A stretch of 64,000 nucleotides of DNA from Yamadazyma tenuis. Lineage: Eukaryota > Ascomycota > Pichiomycetes > Serinales > Debaryomycetaceae. The notes under the pieces were generated by a model, which saw only the letters and a program-made list of their open reading frames with translations, did no database searches and was not told the DNA's origin. Positions 27,044 through 36,959 of this stretch are shown here, in pieces; position 1 is the stretch's first letter, and the number at the start of each line of letters is the position of its first letter. The stretch lies in NCBI RefSeq assembly GCF_029203305.1, contig NC_089466.1:124001-188000 (forward strand), given 5' to 3'. Position numbers and translations under genes: made by a program.

Positions 27044-28780
27044 ATGTATACCGACAAAACCTCCCAATTGCCATTGGCAGGCGTCCATCACTCCCCACCC
27101 TCTAGACTCTGGTGGCTGAGGTACAAAGCACTTTTGGTGTTACTTCCAGGATTTTATTTCTTGTTAACCTATCACCAAGTCCCGCTTATCTCCACCAAAG
27201 GAACCACTTCGTTTTGCCCTGAAGTCGCCAAAATCAACCCATTGGATGTTATATACAGCCAGGAGACATTACAGATGTTGCTCCACAACCAAACGTTCAA
27301 GTTGGAATCGGCCAAGCGTTTGGCTGCTGCTATCCAAGTCCCCACCGAAGTCCACGATGATATGCTCAATCCCAACACCACCGACTCATATGATGACTTG
27401 TACAAGCTTGAGCCTGCTTGGAAGAACTTTGAATTTTTCCACAGCTTTTTGGAGGAAACTTATCCGTTGGTGCACAAACACTTGAAGGTTGAAAAGGTCA
27501 ATAAGTTTTCGCTTGTATTCACCTGGCAAGGGTCCGACTCCACCAAGAAACCATTGATGTTAACGGCCCACCAGGATGTGGTTCCTGTTCAAAAGGAGAC
27601 AATTCCTCAATGGGATTATCCTCCTTTCGAGGGGGTCATTGCCAACGGAAGTGTTCATGGAAGAGGTGCTTCGGACTGCAAAAACCTTCTCACGGGCTTG
27701 ATGGACACAATAGAATTGTTACTCGCAGAGGGTCAATTTTCCCCAGAAAGAACGGTAATTTTGGCATTCGGATACGACGAGGAGTCCGAAGGAACTGGGG
27801 CAGTTGCTATCAGCGAGTTTCTTCTTGAACGGTACGGAAAAGATTCGATGTACCAAATTATTGACGAGGGAGGTTCAGGGTTCACTGAACAGAATGGGGT
27901 CAACTTCATTCTCCCTGCTACCGCAGAAAAGGGCCATTTAGATAACATCATCGAGCTCTACACACCTGGAGGTCACTCGTCTGTCCCCCCTCCACACACC
28001 CTGATTGGTATTATTTCGGAGTTGGTGAGTTTGGTGGAAAAAACTCCCTTTGACAGTATCATCACTCCACGGAACCCGGTTTTGGGAATGTTGCAATGTG
28101 TTGCCGAGCACTCTGATATCGACAAACTGATGAAATCTACCATCTTGAAAGCGCATGTTGACAAGAAGGCCAACAAAAATCTCTTGAAGTATCTTTCAAA
28201 GGAAATAAGAACCAAGTATTTGGTCACCACCTCTCAGGCAACAGATATCATTAGTGGGGGTGCCAAAGCCAACGCTTTACCAGAGCACGCACAGGTGTTG
28301 ATAAACAGCAGAGTTGCGGTTGAAGAGTCGATTAAGTCGACCTCCGATAAGATTTTGGGAAATGTATTGAGTATTGCCCACCGATTTGACTTGGGGGTTT
28401 ACTTCGAGGGAGAACAATTACTTGCACCCACAGAAAATGGGTACTTCAACTATACTTTGTTCAGTCCTTTGGAGCCTGCCCCAGTTACTCCAATGTACTC
28501 TGACGTTTGGAATACATTTGGGGGTCTGTTACGGTTTTTGTACGAAGATTTGGTGTTTCCTCAGGACGATAAGAAGTTTGTTTTTGCACCCTATTTATCC
28601 ACAGGGAACACAGACACAAAGTGCTACTGGGACTTGACTGCCAATATTTTCCGGTACATGCCCGGATTTCCTGGACCTGATCGTCATGTGCACTCTGTCA
28701 GTGAGTTTGTGCCCATCGAATCCCACTCGTTGATTGTGGCCTTTTATTATTACTACATCCAACTTGTGGATAAGAAGTAA
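27044..28780 (+). CDS. CPS1: Vacuolar carboxypeptidase S (Gly-X carboxypeptidase)
   Basis: Zinc metallopeptidase of the M20 family that releases C-terminal residues in the vacuole for nitrogen recycling. I choose the ATG at 27044 (context ACCATG), giving 578 residues against 576 in S. cerevisiae; an upstream ATG at 26954 would add 30. A single N-terminal anchor lies at about 24-40 ([17 protein letters not shown]) after a short cytosolic tail with Lys, the part used for vacuolar sorting. Metal-site motifs are [18 protein letters not shown] and [10 protein letters not shown]. Several N-glycosylation sequons are present (NQT, NTT, NGS). Confidence 0.94.
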   Translation: MYTDKTSQLPLAGVHHSPPSRLWWLRYKALLVLLPGFYFLLTYHQVPLISTKGTTSFCPEVAKINPLDVIYSQETLQMLLHNQTFKLESAKRLAAAIQVPTEVHDDMLNPNTTDSYDDLYKLEPAWKNFEFFHSFLEETYPLVHKHLKVEKVNKFSLVFTWQGSDSTKKPLMLTAHQDVVPVQKETIPQWDYPPFEGVIANGSVHGRGASDCKNLLTGLMDTIELLLAEGQFSPERTVILAFGYDEESEGTGAVAISEFLLERYGKDSMYQIIDEGGSGFTEQNGVNFILPATAEKGHLDNIIELYTPGGHSSVPPPHTLIGIISELVSLVEKTPFDSIITPRNPVLGMLQCVAEHSDIDKLMKSTILKAHVDKKANKNLLKYLSKEIRTKYLVTTSQATDIISGGAKANALPEHAQVLINSRVAVEESIKSTSDKILGNVLSIAHRFDLGVYFEGEQLLAPTENGYFNYTLFSPLEPAPVTPMYSDVWNTFGGLLRFLYEDLVFPQDDKKFVFAPYLSTGNTDTKCYWDLTANIFRYMPGFPGPDRHVHSVSEFVPIESHSLIVAFYYYYIQLVDKK

Positions 28781-28844
28781 AGTGCGATGCTCTTCGCGGA
28801 CTCTGAAAATTTTAGTAAGCTTTTTATACACACTTCTATCCAAC

Positions 28845-29948
28845 ATGCCTACGCAGCTAGAAGAGCTTGTAGAGTTCTTACACTCACCACAGCCCGCAGT
28901 AGTGCTGATAGCGCTTGACAACTTGGTGGGTTACTCGCAAGGTTCTCATCAGTCGGTTTTTGCGTACAATAACTACGAATCGGTCACTGACCTTAAGAAA
29001 CTTGCACAGGAAAGCGGAAAGGTCACTGTGAGCCAGTCGGTGACTATATTGGCTAACTTATGTACCGACACAAAGGTCAGAGACTTGATAGTGGAAGACG
29101 CCGACTTTTTGAAGTTTTTGGTTGGGTCGATTATCAGACTTACTAATATGAGTACTGACTTGATGTGCATCTTGTTAACCAACTTGGCTAAGAACGACCA
29201 TATCACCAAGGTGTTCGACTTTGACCTCGAGCATACCCCAGAGCAAGCGAAGGTGTTCAAGTCTACCAAGGCCATGGACTGTTTAATGGACTGTTTTGTC
29301 AAAGGTTTCGATAGAACATTGAATAGATATGCCAGCTTCGACTATTTGGCCTATTTCTTTGCTGATATCTCCAGATTCACCAGGGGAAGAGAGTATTTCA
29401 TCACCGAGCAAAGTTATGATGAGGTGGTGCCAATCTCAAAGTTGTTGGTGTTCACCGAAAAGTACGACTCCAAAATAAGAAGAGAAGGTGTCGCATCCAC
29501 CATCAAGAACTCTTTATTCGATGCTTCTAAACATGCAGAGTTGGTCAACAACGCTAAGATCAACCTCTTGCCATATATATTGTTGCCTATTGCTGGGCCA
29601 GAAGAAATTGATGAAGATGACATGTTTGACTTGCCCGAAGAATTGCAACTACTTCCAAGCGATAAGAAAAGAGAACCATTAAAGGGCTTAATTTGCATCC
29701 ATCTTGAGTCCTTGTTGTTGTTATGTACCACCAGAGAAATGAGAGAGTACTTGAGAGGCAAGGCTACCTATGCACTTGTTCGTGAAGTCCACAAAGTGCA
29801 CATGGAAGATGACAACATTGTCGATTTATGCGATAGACTTGTACAGATGTTAATGAGAGACGAAGCCAACGAAGATGAGCAGAAGGTGGAGGAGGTTGAC
29901 ATGGAAGAGGACGACAGTGATGACGATGCTATAGTAGAGGTATTGTAG
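28845..29948 (+). CDS. HGH1: HGH1, eEF2-folding chaperone
   Basis: Armadillo-type protein that helps the chaperonin TRiC fold translation elongation factor 2. The ATG at 28845 ([16 protein letters not shown]) gives 367 residues; a longer frame from 28734 overlaps the end of CPS1 and is not favoured. The conserved opening [10 protein letters not shown], the repeat [14 protein letters not shown] and the downstream [14 protein letters not shown] are typical. The C-terminus is acidic (EEDDSDDDA). An in-frame CTG at 28905-28907 falls at a polar position of the family, consistent with Ser. It is convergent with TFG1, the same arrangement as YGR187C/YGR186W in S. cerevisiae. Confidence 0.94.
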   Translation: MPTQLEELVEFLHSPQPAVVLIALDNLVGYSQGSHQSVFAYNNYESVTDLKKLAQESGKVTVSQSVTILANLCTDTKVRDLIVEDADFLKFLVGSIIRLTNMSTDLMCILLTNLAKNDHITKVFDFDLEHTPEQAKVFKSTKAMDCLMDCFVKGFDRTLNRYASFDYLAYFFADISRFTRGREYFITEQSYDEVVPISKLLVFTEKYDSKIRREGVASTIKNSLFDASKHAELVNNAKINLLPYILLPIAGPEEIDEDDMFDLPEELQLLPSDKKREPLKGLICIHLESLLLLCTTREMREYLRGKATYALVREVHKVHMEDDNIVDLCDRLVQMLMRDEANEDEQKVEEVDMEEDDSDDDAIVEVL

Positions 29949-29982
29949 ATTAGTATTTTTGTAAAAATTTAAATATAGATGT

Positions 29983-31794
29983 CTACTCTTTTAAGACCAA
30001 CATTCCCTTTTCCAACTTTAAGTTCATTTTAACTATCATGATGATTCTCTGTTTGTTGTCCTCATTGGCATTGATTCTGCCTCTCAATTTTATCAACAAC
30101 TCTTTGGGGGGAAGTGGGTTTCCCTTTACAATATCCAATACTTCTTGGATTGTCACTAAAGATCCAGTGGGGCCAGCATCGTTCAAGTCTACGGCTGGCA
30201 CCGATGGGGTTGGCGATAAGCTCTTTTCTCGGGGTTCATTTGGTTTTTGTCTCTTTTGGGGCGATTCTGACACCAACTTAATGGGTCTTTTACGGCCCTC
30301 AGGTAGCCATTCGCCCCGAGGAAACGCTTCTAAAAACTTGGGTGGAGCCTTGATAACCACAAACCCATCCCCAACATTGTACGCAAAGAACAGCCGTGCT
30401 TTAGGATGTCCTGGTTGTGAAAAGAGATTGTTCTCATCAGGTTCTTGTTTAACTTCAATTCCGTCGTCACTTTCATCATCGCTTTCCAAGTCGGATTTCG
30501 ACAAGTATGGATTCAATTGATCATCGTCGTCACTATCATAGACACCACCTTCGGTCTTGTTCAATACCTTCCGCAATTTCTTTCCTTCCTTATCAATCTT
30601 TCTAGACTTTTCGGTTTCAAATAACTCGTCGAGATCATCATCGGGTTCGGCATCAGAACCAGCATCAAAGTGCGATGCCTTTAACATCTCCTTCTTCATC
30701 TTTTGTTCAGCCATCTTGTTTTCTTCTTCATCAGCGTCCATGATTGGAGCCTCTTCGTCATCGGCAAATTCTTCGTCGAAATCAATGTCATCATGATCAG
30801 AATCTCTATCGTTGAACTGTGAGGCTCCACTGACAGTTCTTAATTTGTTTCCAGCTCCATTACTATTGGAACCTCTAATGTGCACTTGGTTTGCGGACGC
30901 ATTGCCATTGTTTCTGAACCGGTAGTCCTTTTCTTCCTTCTCAGACATGTGTTTCATCAACCATCTGGGAACAGCAGATTTCTTTTCCATCTTGGCTTCC
31001 GCTTCTTCCAAGGTCAAGGTTGCATACTTATTTCGAGGATTAAACCTATACACCTTTTCGGCAGGAATCATCTTGAAACCATCCTTGTCAAACACAAATA
31101 ATACATGAGAAGCTTCGGAGGCTCCAGCTTCGTAGTTTCCCACGTATACATTTTGACCATCATAATCTTCCATCACCCATGGATAGTACTCTTCATATCT
31201 CAATTTACGCTTTTCGTCCGCCATCAAGTTGATCTGCCGGGTCTTCCGTTTGAAGATGTTCCTTCTGAAGTTCCGTGCTCCCCCTTCTGGCGCCACTTGC
31301 GATAAGTCCATTTGATTTTTATTCGAGGGTGTGCCGGAGGAGGAAGAATTGGTATCTTCATCCAATCCACCATCACCACCATCTTCTTCATCGTCATCGG
31401 AACCGTCTACCGGGATTCCGTCCAACCGCTGTTGCTTCCGTTTGGCCTTCTCAACAGCTCTCTGTTGTTCTCTTCTCTTTTTCTGATCTATTTCTTGACG
31501 TGATAGATGGAACTGGATGTTTCTGGGATCTTTCCGATGTAATCTCACAGGCTTGGTGAAATCTTTAAGTATATCGACATTGTTCTTGTTGGTGAACCTG
31601 ACAATATGATGCCTTTTGTCTTTGATGTCTTCTTCACTGTAACACTTCAAAGGAATATCTTGCCATCCCTGGTCAGGATTCTTGCCGTTGGGTGATGAGG
31701 AAGACGACAGCAGACCTAAAGAGACCGGCACGGACGCAGACGCTGGCAGCTCTTGTTTGACGGTCACCTGATCCCTTGGTTGTGGCGTGCTCAT
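29983..31794 (-). CDS. TFG1: Transcription factor TFIIF large subunit (RAP74)
   Basis: Largest subunit of TFIIF, which escorts RNA polymerase II to promoters and helps start-site selection. The 603-residue protein has an N-terminal dimerisation barrel split by a disordered acidic insert (DGSDDDEEDGGDGG, about 133-146): before it WQDIPLKCYSEEDIKDKRHH and RKDPRNIQFHLSR, after it RRNIFKRKTRQI, YYPWVMEDYDGQNVYVG and LFVFDKDGFKMIPAEKVYRF. A long charged linker follows, then the C-terminal winged-helix domain (about 535-603, ending KMNLKLEKGMLVLKE). It is shorter than S. cerevisiae Tfg1 (735), mostly in the linkers. Confidence 0.95.
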   Translation of the reverse strand: MSTPQPRDQVTVKQELPASASVPVSLGLLSSSSSPNGKNPDQGWQDIPLKCYSEEDIKDKRHHIVRFTNKNNVDILKDFTKPVRLHRKDPRNIQFHLSRQEIDQKKRREQQRAVEKAKRKQQRLDGIPVDGSDDDEEDGGDGGLDEDTNSSSSGTPSNKNQMDLSQVAPEGGARNFRRNIFKRKTRQINLMADEKRKLRYEEYYPWVMEDYDGQNVYVGNYEAGASEASHVLFVFDKDGFKMIPAEKVYRFNPRNKYATLTLEEAEAKMEKKSAVPRWLMKHMSEKEEKDYRFRNNGNASANQVHIRGSNSNGAGNKLRTVSGASQFNDRDSDHDDIDFDEEFADDEEAPIMDADEEENKMAEQKMKKEMLKASHFDAGSDAEPDDDLDELFETEKSRKIDKEGKKLRKVLNKTEGGVYDSDDDDQLNPYLSKSDLESDDESDDGIEVKQEPDENNLFSQPGHPKARLFFAYNVGDGFVVIKAPPKFLEAFPRGEWLPEGRKRPIKLVSESPQKRQKPNEPREKSLSPTPSVPAVDLNDAGPTGSLVTIQEVLDIVKGNPLPPKELLIKLRGRINANEDNKQRIIMIVKMNLKLEKGMLVLKE

Positions 31795-32092
31795 CTATGG
31801 GTTTGTTGATGGGAAGAAGAACAAGGTTATGTTAGTAAGGTGAGAGTTTTGCCAGGAGCGCGAAAACTAGAGGCAGAAGCCATAGAGAGGTGTGAGAAGC
31901 CCAAAGCATGTCCTTCGGGGGACATGTTCGCTACAATAGGTAGTTTCCATCATAGAAGCATGTATGAACCACTCTGACCAATTTTCAGATTTCAATTTGG
32001 ACAACATATGGTGTTTGTGATTTTGGCCAGTTTCCCCCACCGCTACCGGCGTATTCGCGATACAATTTTTCATTTTCCTCGATTCAAGAAGC

Positions 32093-33025
32093 ATGTCAGT
32101 AGCAGTGACAGACGGAGAGGACAAGTACCTCGAAGAGGTGGCGGCCGCTAAGATACACCAACAAACACCCCCACCCAAGTACTTGGGGTTTGTGGCGGGA
32201 ACATTCTCAGGTGTTACCAAAAACGCTGTGGGACATCCATTTGACACCATCAAAGTTCGATTGCAAACAGCTCCCAAAGGACAGTTTAAGGGCCCAATCG
32301 ACTGTGCATTGCAGACTCTTAGAAAAGAAGGTATCACGGGGTTCTACAAGGGTTTTACGCCTCCGTTGGTGGGCTGGGTTCTCATGGATTCGGTGATGTT
32401 GGGATCTCTTCATATTTATAGAAGATACTGCAAAGAGTACCTCTACCCAAAGGAAGAGAAATTACCCCTAATGGGACATATCATCGCCGGACTTGGTAGC
32501 GGCTGGACCGTTTCGTTTGTGGCGGCACCAATTGAGCAGTTCAAGGCCCGGCTCCAAGTTCAGTACGATGCTAAAACCAAAATCTACAATGGACCGGTGG
32601 ACGTCGTACGTAAATTATTCAAGACTAGTGGAATCAGAGGACTCTATAGTGGGTTGCTTTCGACCATGATCTTTCGAACCAACTTCATTTTCTGGTGGGG
32701 ATCATACGAGCTTTTCACTCAGTATTTTGAACAGAATACCCAAATGTCGAAACCGTCAATTAACTTCTGGTCCGGAGGATTATCAGCAACGGTCTTTTGG
32801 ATTTTTGCCTACCCTTCTGATGTGGTCAAACAGACCATTATGACCGATAGTCCTATCCGGTCACAGAAGAAGTTCCCTCGTTGGATAGATGCTGCTAAGT
32901 ACATTTATCAGGAAAACGGCTGGAGAGGTTTCACCAGAGGGTTTGGTCCCTCGATTATTCGTTCCTTCCCGGCAAACGCAGCAGCCTTGGCGGCATTCGA
33001 GGCCGTCATGAGGTTCTTGCACTGA
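32093..33025 (+). CDS. Mitochondrial carrier family protein, carnitine/acylcarnitine-like branch
   Basis: Inner-membrane solute carrier, 310 residues, with three tandem repeats. The signatures are GHPFDTIKVRLQT (about 43-55), AAPIEQFKARLQV (about 144-156) and AYPSDVVKQTIMT (about 244-256), each followed by a G-x-x-G-F-type loop such as GITGFYKGF and GIRGLYSGL. The 34-residue soluble N-terminus is ordinary for the family. The substrate cannot be read from the sequence. The closest look is to uncharacterised fungal members related to the Ymc/Crc group. The second repeat keeps an Arg (KARLQV) as in amino-acid and carnitine carriers. It is not the same subfamily as the carrier at 60721. Confidence 0.85.
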   Translation: MSVAVTDGEDKYLEEVAAAKIHQQTPPPKYLGFVAGTFSGVTKNAVGHPFDTIKVRLQTAPKGQFKGPIDCALQTLRKEGITGFYKGFTPPLVGWVLMDSVMLGSLHIYRRYCKEYLYPKEEKLPLMGHIIAGLGSGWTVSFVAAPIEQFKARLQVQYDAKTKIYNGPVDVVRKLFKTSGIRGLYSGLLSTMIFRTNFIFWWGSYELFTQYFEQNTQMSKPSINFWSGGLSATVFWIFAYPSDVVKQTIMTDSPIRSQKKFPRWIDAAKYIYQENGWRGFTRGFGPSIIRSFPANAAALAAFEAVMRFLH

Positions 33026-33059
33026 TAATCCTAGTCCTGATAGACTTATATAGAAATAT

Positions 33060-33608
33060 TCATATACCTTTTTCCCATGGTTTAACTCGTTGGGCCGCAG
33101 ACGGAGTAGAGCTCTTTTCTGGCAAAATGGTATCGGGAATCTCCTTGATACCGGGAACGGGTGTTCCGGACATTATGAGCTCCACAAGGTGCTGGTAATT
33201 AGAAGAGTACGGTGGTTCATCGGTGGAGGTTGTGGTTGTGGTTGCGTTTGGGGAGGTTGAGTTTGTGGTTATATTTGGGAGCTGTTGTTGAACGATATTC
33301 TCTGGAATTGTCTCCGCCATCTCACTGATCCGATGGTCCTTCACAAACTTATCCCCGTTTTGCTGTTTCCACTGTAAGAAGTCGTCCAAGTTGAGAATAT
33401 TACCCGTGTGTGAACAGTAGAAGAAGCTCTTGGCCTGGTCAATTAATTGTTGTTTGTCCAAGGCCGGAATGGCTGTGACGGAGGGATCCAGCTCCTGAAG
33501 ATTTTGCAAGTAGTTGTCCAAGATCTCCTCTAACCCATTCTGGAACTCGGCGAACGAGTCCCAGTCATAGTTTAAGTATTCGATATATACCTGTTCTTGC
33601 GATGCCAT
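33060..33608 (-). CDS. PEX39: KPWE-motif protein, probable PEX39 (YJR012C orthologue)
   Basis: A 182-residue soluble protein. The N-terminal half holds a conserved-looking helix (YIEYLNYDWDSFAEFQNGLEEIL) and FYCSHTGNILNLDDFLQWKQ. A low-complexity Asn/Thr/Ser linker follows, and the C-terminus has the KPWE block: LVELIMSGTPVPGIKEIPDTIL, then RVKPWEKGI. That block occurs in Pex14-type peroxisomal proteins. YJR012C of S. cerevisiae, recently named Pex39 for a role in PTS2 cargo import, lies divergent from GPI14 just as this gene does. I choose the ATG at 33608; an in-frame ATG at 33701 would add a 31-residue extension with a hydrophobic stretch (YGFLFVVFVFLVFKVAIFW), but this would fill the whole promoter. 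Confidence 0.75.
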   Translation of the reverse strand: MASQEQVYIEYLNYDWDSFAEFQNGLEEILDNYLQNLQELDPSVTAIPALDKQQLIDQAKSFFYCSHTGNILNLDDFLQWKQQNGDKFVKDHRISEMAETIPENIVQQQLPNITTNSTSPNATTTTTSTDEPPYSSNYQHLVELIMSGTPVPGIKEIPDTILPEKSSTPSAAQRVKPWEKGI

Positions 33609-33713
33609 AGTTGCAGTAGCCAATTCACGCGCCCAAAATATCGCGACTTTGAAAACCAAAAACACGAAAACGACAAATAAAAACCCATACCTATTCTTCA
33701 TCCATAAACAAGT

Positions 33714-34916
33714 ATGATTGTCAAAAGTGTGGTTTTGGCGTCAATTGTACTTCGGTTAGTGTTCTTTGCATATGGGCTCTACCAGGATGAGAACATGAAT
33801 GTCAGGTACACGGATATCGACTATCTTGTGTTCTCAGATGCCGCCAACTATGTTTACAATGGACTATCTCCGTACAACAGGGAGACGTACCGATATACGC
33901 CATTATTGGCGTGGATTCTTGTGCCCAACAGTTATGGCGGCTGGTTCTACCACTTCGGTAAAGCTGTGTTCATGGTGTGTGATGTGATAACTGGAATATT
34001 AATCTTGAAGTTGTTGAGACTTAAGACCAGTTCCAGCAACAAACTGGCGGTGCTCTCGGCCATCTGGCTTTTGAACCCCATGGTGATAACCATCAGCACG
34101 CGAGGATCCAGCGAAAGCATTTTGACGGTGATGATCATGGCGTCCATATACTATTTGTACAGAAAGTCGGTGGTGAGTCTGGCCATTTGGCTAGGGTTTG
34201 CCATTCACTTCAAGATCTACCCGGTGATATACTTGCCGAGCATCATGTTGTATTTGGTGCGCTTTGGCAAGCCATTTATTGATTTGCCGGTACTTCGATG
34301 GGTGAATACTGTGAACATCAAATTTGCAGTGGTAACAGTGTTGACAGTTCTGGTGCTCAACGGCGTGATGTATCACTTCTACGGCTACGACTTCTTGTAC
34401 AATTCGTACTTGTACCACTTCAGCCGTTTGGACCACAGACACAATTTCTCATTATACAACGTGTTGTTGTACTATAAGTCTAGCATGGATGGCACCGAAA
34501 CTGGCCTCCTAAGAAACATTGAGAAGTTTTCATTCGTGCCCCAATTGGCATTGGCCGGAATAATACTCCCACTCAAGTTCGCTCGCCGGGACTTGGTTTC
34601 CAACTTGTTCTTGCAAACGTTTGCATTTGTCACCTTCAACAAGGTGATCACGTCTCAGTACTTCATCTGGTTTTTGATCTTTTTGCCGCAGTACCTCGCA
34701 CTGTCGGCGTTGGTGAGGGCCCGTTACGTAAGGGGGATTGTGGTTCTAGTGCTCTGGGTGGCCACTCAAGCATTATGGTTGTATTTCGCCTACAAGTTGG
34801 AGTTTTTGGGTGAAAGCACGTTCGACAACGGACTCTTGTTAGCGTCGTGTGTGTTTTTTATTTCCAACTGCTGGATACTACGTGTGTTCATCGACGATAC
34901 CGATACCACCTGCTAA
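33714..34916 (+). CDS. GPI14: GPI mannosyltransferase I
   Basis: Adds the first mannose to the GPI-anchor precursor in the ER lumen (PIG-M orthologue, family GT50). The 400-residue polytopic protein has an N-terminal signal anchor, then the lumenal loop with the DxD-type motif YTDIDYLVFSDA (about 32-43) and GLSPYNRETYRYTPLLAW, all diagnostic. WLLNPM and HFKIYPVIYLPS are further family blocks. About eight to ten hydrophobic segments follow. The length matches S. cerevisiae Gpi14 (403). It is divergent from the KPWE gene with a 105-bp gap. Confidence 0.95.
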   Translation: MIVKSVVLASIVLRLVFFAYGLYQDENMNVRYTDIDYLVFSDAANYVYNGLSPYNRETYRYTPLLAWILVPNSYGGWFYHFGKAVFMVCDVITGILILKLLRLKTSSSNKLAVLSAIWLLNPMVITISTRGSSESILTVMIMASIYYLYRKSVVSLAIWLGFAIHFKIYPVIYLPSIMLYLVRFGKPFIDLPVLRWVNTVNIKFAVVTVLTVLVLNGVMYHFYGYDFLYNSYLYHFSRLDHRHNFSLYNVLLYYKSSMDGTETGLLRNIEKFSFVPQLALAGIILPLKFARRDLVSNLFLQTFAFVTFNKVITSQYFIWFLIFLPQYLALSALVRARYVRGIVVLVLWVATQALWLYFAYKLEFLGESTFDNGLLLASCVFFISNCWILRVFIDDTDTTC

Positions 34917-35021
34917 AGTGCAAAGTTTGTGTATAGATAACGATAGAAACGACCCCAATCCAATAATTGCAGCCATTGTTCGCATCGCGATCGCGAGAAA
35001 AAACTTCTGAGTATAACCAAC

Positions 35022-35750
35022 ATGCCCAGACTAGAACTATATTCTCCCGAGGGATTGCGGGTGGACGGCCGTCGATGGAATGAGCTTCGGCGGTTCGAGT
35101 GTAAGATCAATACACATCCCAACTCGTCCGATGGCTCGTCGTACGTGGAGCAAGGAAACTCTAAAATCATATGTATGGTGCAAGGACCTATGGAACCCAA
35201 ACTAAGATCACAAATGGACGTCAACAAGGCCAACATTGAGGTGAGTATTTCCATCGCACATTTCTCGACGTTCCACCGGAAGAAGCGTCTGAAGAACGAG
35301 AAGCGGATAGTCGAGTTGAAAACTGCCATAGAAAATACTTTTGAGAACAGTATCATTAGTCATTTGTACCCTCGAACGTTCATCCAAATAAACATCCAGG
35401 TGTTGGCACAGGACGGAGGGCTCCTTGCTGGCATGGCAAATGCCGCCACCTTGGCACTAATAGACGCAGGGATTGCCATGTACGACTACGTTTCGTGTGT
35501 TTCTGCTGGGCTTTACGACCAGTACCCACTTCTCGACCTAAACACCCTCGAGGAGAACGACATGAGCTACTTGACGATAGGGGTGATAGGAAAGTCGGAA
35601 AAGTTGGCATTATTGATGCTTGAAAACAAGATGCCATTGGATAAGTTGGAACCAGTGTTAGGATTAGCAATAGCAGGAGGCCACCGGGTGCGGGAGTTGA
35701 TGGACGAAGAGGTACGGCTGCACGGGAAGCATAGGTCGCAGAGACAGTAG
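35022..35750 (+). CDS. SKI6: Exosome complex core subunit RRP41
   Basis: RNase PH-like ring subunit of the nuclear and cytoplasmic RNA exosome, which processes and degrades RNA. The 242 residues (246 in S. cerevisiae) open with LYSPEGLRVDGRRWNELRRFECKI, the usual start. The fold continues through SSYVEQGNSKIICMVQGP, LYPRTFIQINIQVLAQDGGLLAGMANAATLALIDAGI and DYVSCVSAGL. As in other eukaryotic Rrp41 proteins, a catalytic role is not expected. It is preceded by a 105-bp gap after GPI14 on the same strand. Confidence 0.96.
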   Translation: MPRLELYSPEGLRVDGRRWNELRRFECKINTHPNSSDGSSYVEQGNSKIICMVQGPMEPKLRSQMDVNKANIEVSISIAHFSTFHRKKRLKNEKRIVELKTAIENTFENSIISHLYPRTFIQINIQVLAQDGGLLAGMANAATLALIDAGIAMYDYVSCVSAGLYDQYPLLDLNTLEENDMSYLTIGVIGKSEKLALLMLENKMPLDKLEPVLGLAIAGGHRVRELMDEEVRLHGKHRSQRQ

Positions 35751-35931
35751 AGAATATATGATAATGGTGAATGGCGTTGATGTAGAGACGAGTGCGAGAA
35801 AAGTGGAACGAGGACCCTGGCGAGTACCGCCGTGGGCCCATGCCGACCTCAGGCAAGGTGAAATTCCGCGTGCACGACCGCGCTCGCTCCCCACCATAAA
35901 CCGAAAAGAACAGATCAGAGCAAACTACCAC

Positions 35932-36888
35932 ATGTCATACAGAGGACCACAAAATCAATTCAATCGGCAGTTCAACAGTCCCCCCGTCATGGGAAACATG
36001 CCTCCTGCCATGGGTGGAATTCCCCCAACCCCATCCATTGGCGCCGTGTCGTCCAAGAAGCTGTTTGTGGATCAATTCGAAGCATTCGCCAAGCAGTGCG
36101 AGGACTTGGTGGACGACTACTGCAAACCATTTAAACCATACGTGGTTAGCATTGGCCGGTTCTTCATCGTCGCCACCTTCTACGAAGACTCGTTGCGGAT
36201 CTTTACCCAGTGGAGTGAACAGGTTTATTACTTGCACAATTACAAACACATTTGGAAATGGTTGACGGTATTTTTTTTAACCTCCAACATCGTGTTAATG
36301 ACCACCGCCTCCACCATGTTGATCTTGAGAAAGCGCAATGAGATTGCCACCATTGCATTGATATCGGTTGTGCTTTTGCAAGGGGTGTTTTATGGATTGA
36401 TTTTCGATGGCTTATTCATCTTGAGGAACTTGTCGGTGGTTGGAGGGTTGATTCTCGCATTCTCAGACTCATTGGTTCGAGACAAACGGTCATTCAACGT
36501 GCCGGGAATACCCATGGTACAGAACCAGGACAACAAGAAGTACTATCTTCTCGCTGGCAGATTGTTGTTGGTGTTGTTGTTCATTGGGTTTGCCTTTTCG
36601 TCCTCATGGTCCTTCACCCGTACCATTGTGATCTTGATTGGGTTTGTCACCTGTGCCTCCATAATCGTCGGGTACAAAACCAAGTTTGCGGCGCTGGTGT
36701 TGACATTGATGTTGTTCATCTACAATGTGTTTGCCAATCAGTTTTGGAGATACGGCTCGCACGACTCGTCGAGAGACTTTCTTAAATACGAATTCTTTCA
36801 AACCTTGTCGATTGTTGGGGGCTTGTTGATTATTGTGAATGCCGGTGCCGGCGAGTTGTCACTCGATGAGAAGAAGAAGATTTATTAA
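35932..36888 (+). CDS. ERV29: ER-to-Golgi cargo receptor ERV29 (SURF4 family)
   Basis: COPII vesicle receptor that loads soluble secretory cargo such as pro-alpha-factor and carboxypeptidase Y. The ATG at 35932 gives 318 residues (310 in S. cerevisiae) starting MSYRGPQNQFNRQF. An upstream in-frame ATG at 35758 is not favoured. The SURF4 signature FIVATFYEDSLRIFTQWSEQVYYL lies at about 83-106; six or seven membrane segments follow; the C-terminus ends KKKIY, a KKxx dilysine signal for retrieval to the ER. ERV29 is a neighbour of ZUO1 in S. cerevisiae; here they are 20 kb apart. Confidence 0.95.
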   Translation: MSYRGPQNQFNRQFNSPPVMGNMPPAMGGIPPTPSIGAVSSKKLFVDQFEAFAKQCEDLVDDYCKPFKPYVVSIGRFFIVATFYEDSLRIFTQWSEQVYYLHNYKHIWKWLTVFFLTSNIVLMTTASTMLILRKRNEIATIALISVVLLQGVFYGLIFDGLFILRNLSVVGGLILAFSDSLVRDKRSFNVPGIPMVQNQDNKKYYLLAGRLLLVLLFIGFAFSSSWSFTRTIVILIGFVTCASIIVGYKTKFAALVLTLMLFIYNVFANQFWRYGSHDSSRDFLKYEFFQTLSIVGGLLIIVNAGAGELSLDEKKKIY

Positions 36889-36959
36889 TTCTTCCTTGAT
36901 CTATATAGTGTCTACGTAGTAGCTTTGGCTTTCGCACAATAAAAATCTCACTAATCACC

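Noticed and set aside
35380..35931. A 183-codon minus-strand frame over SKI6 and the ERV29 leader
   Set aside because: It is antisense to a well-supported gene and shows no family resemblance.
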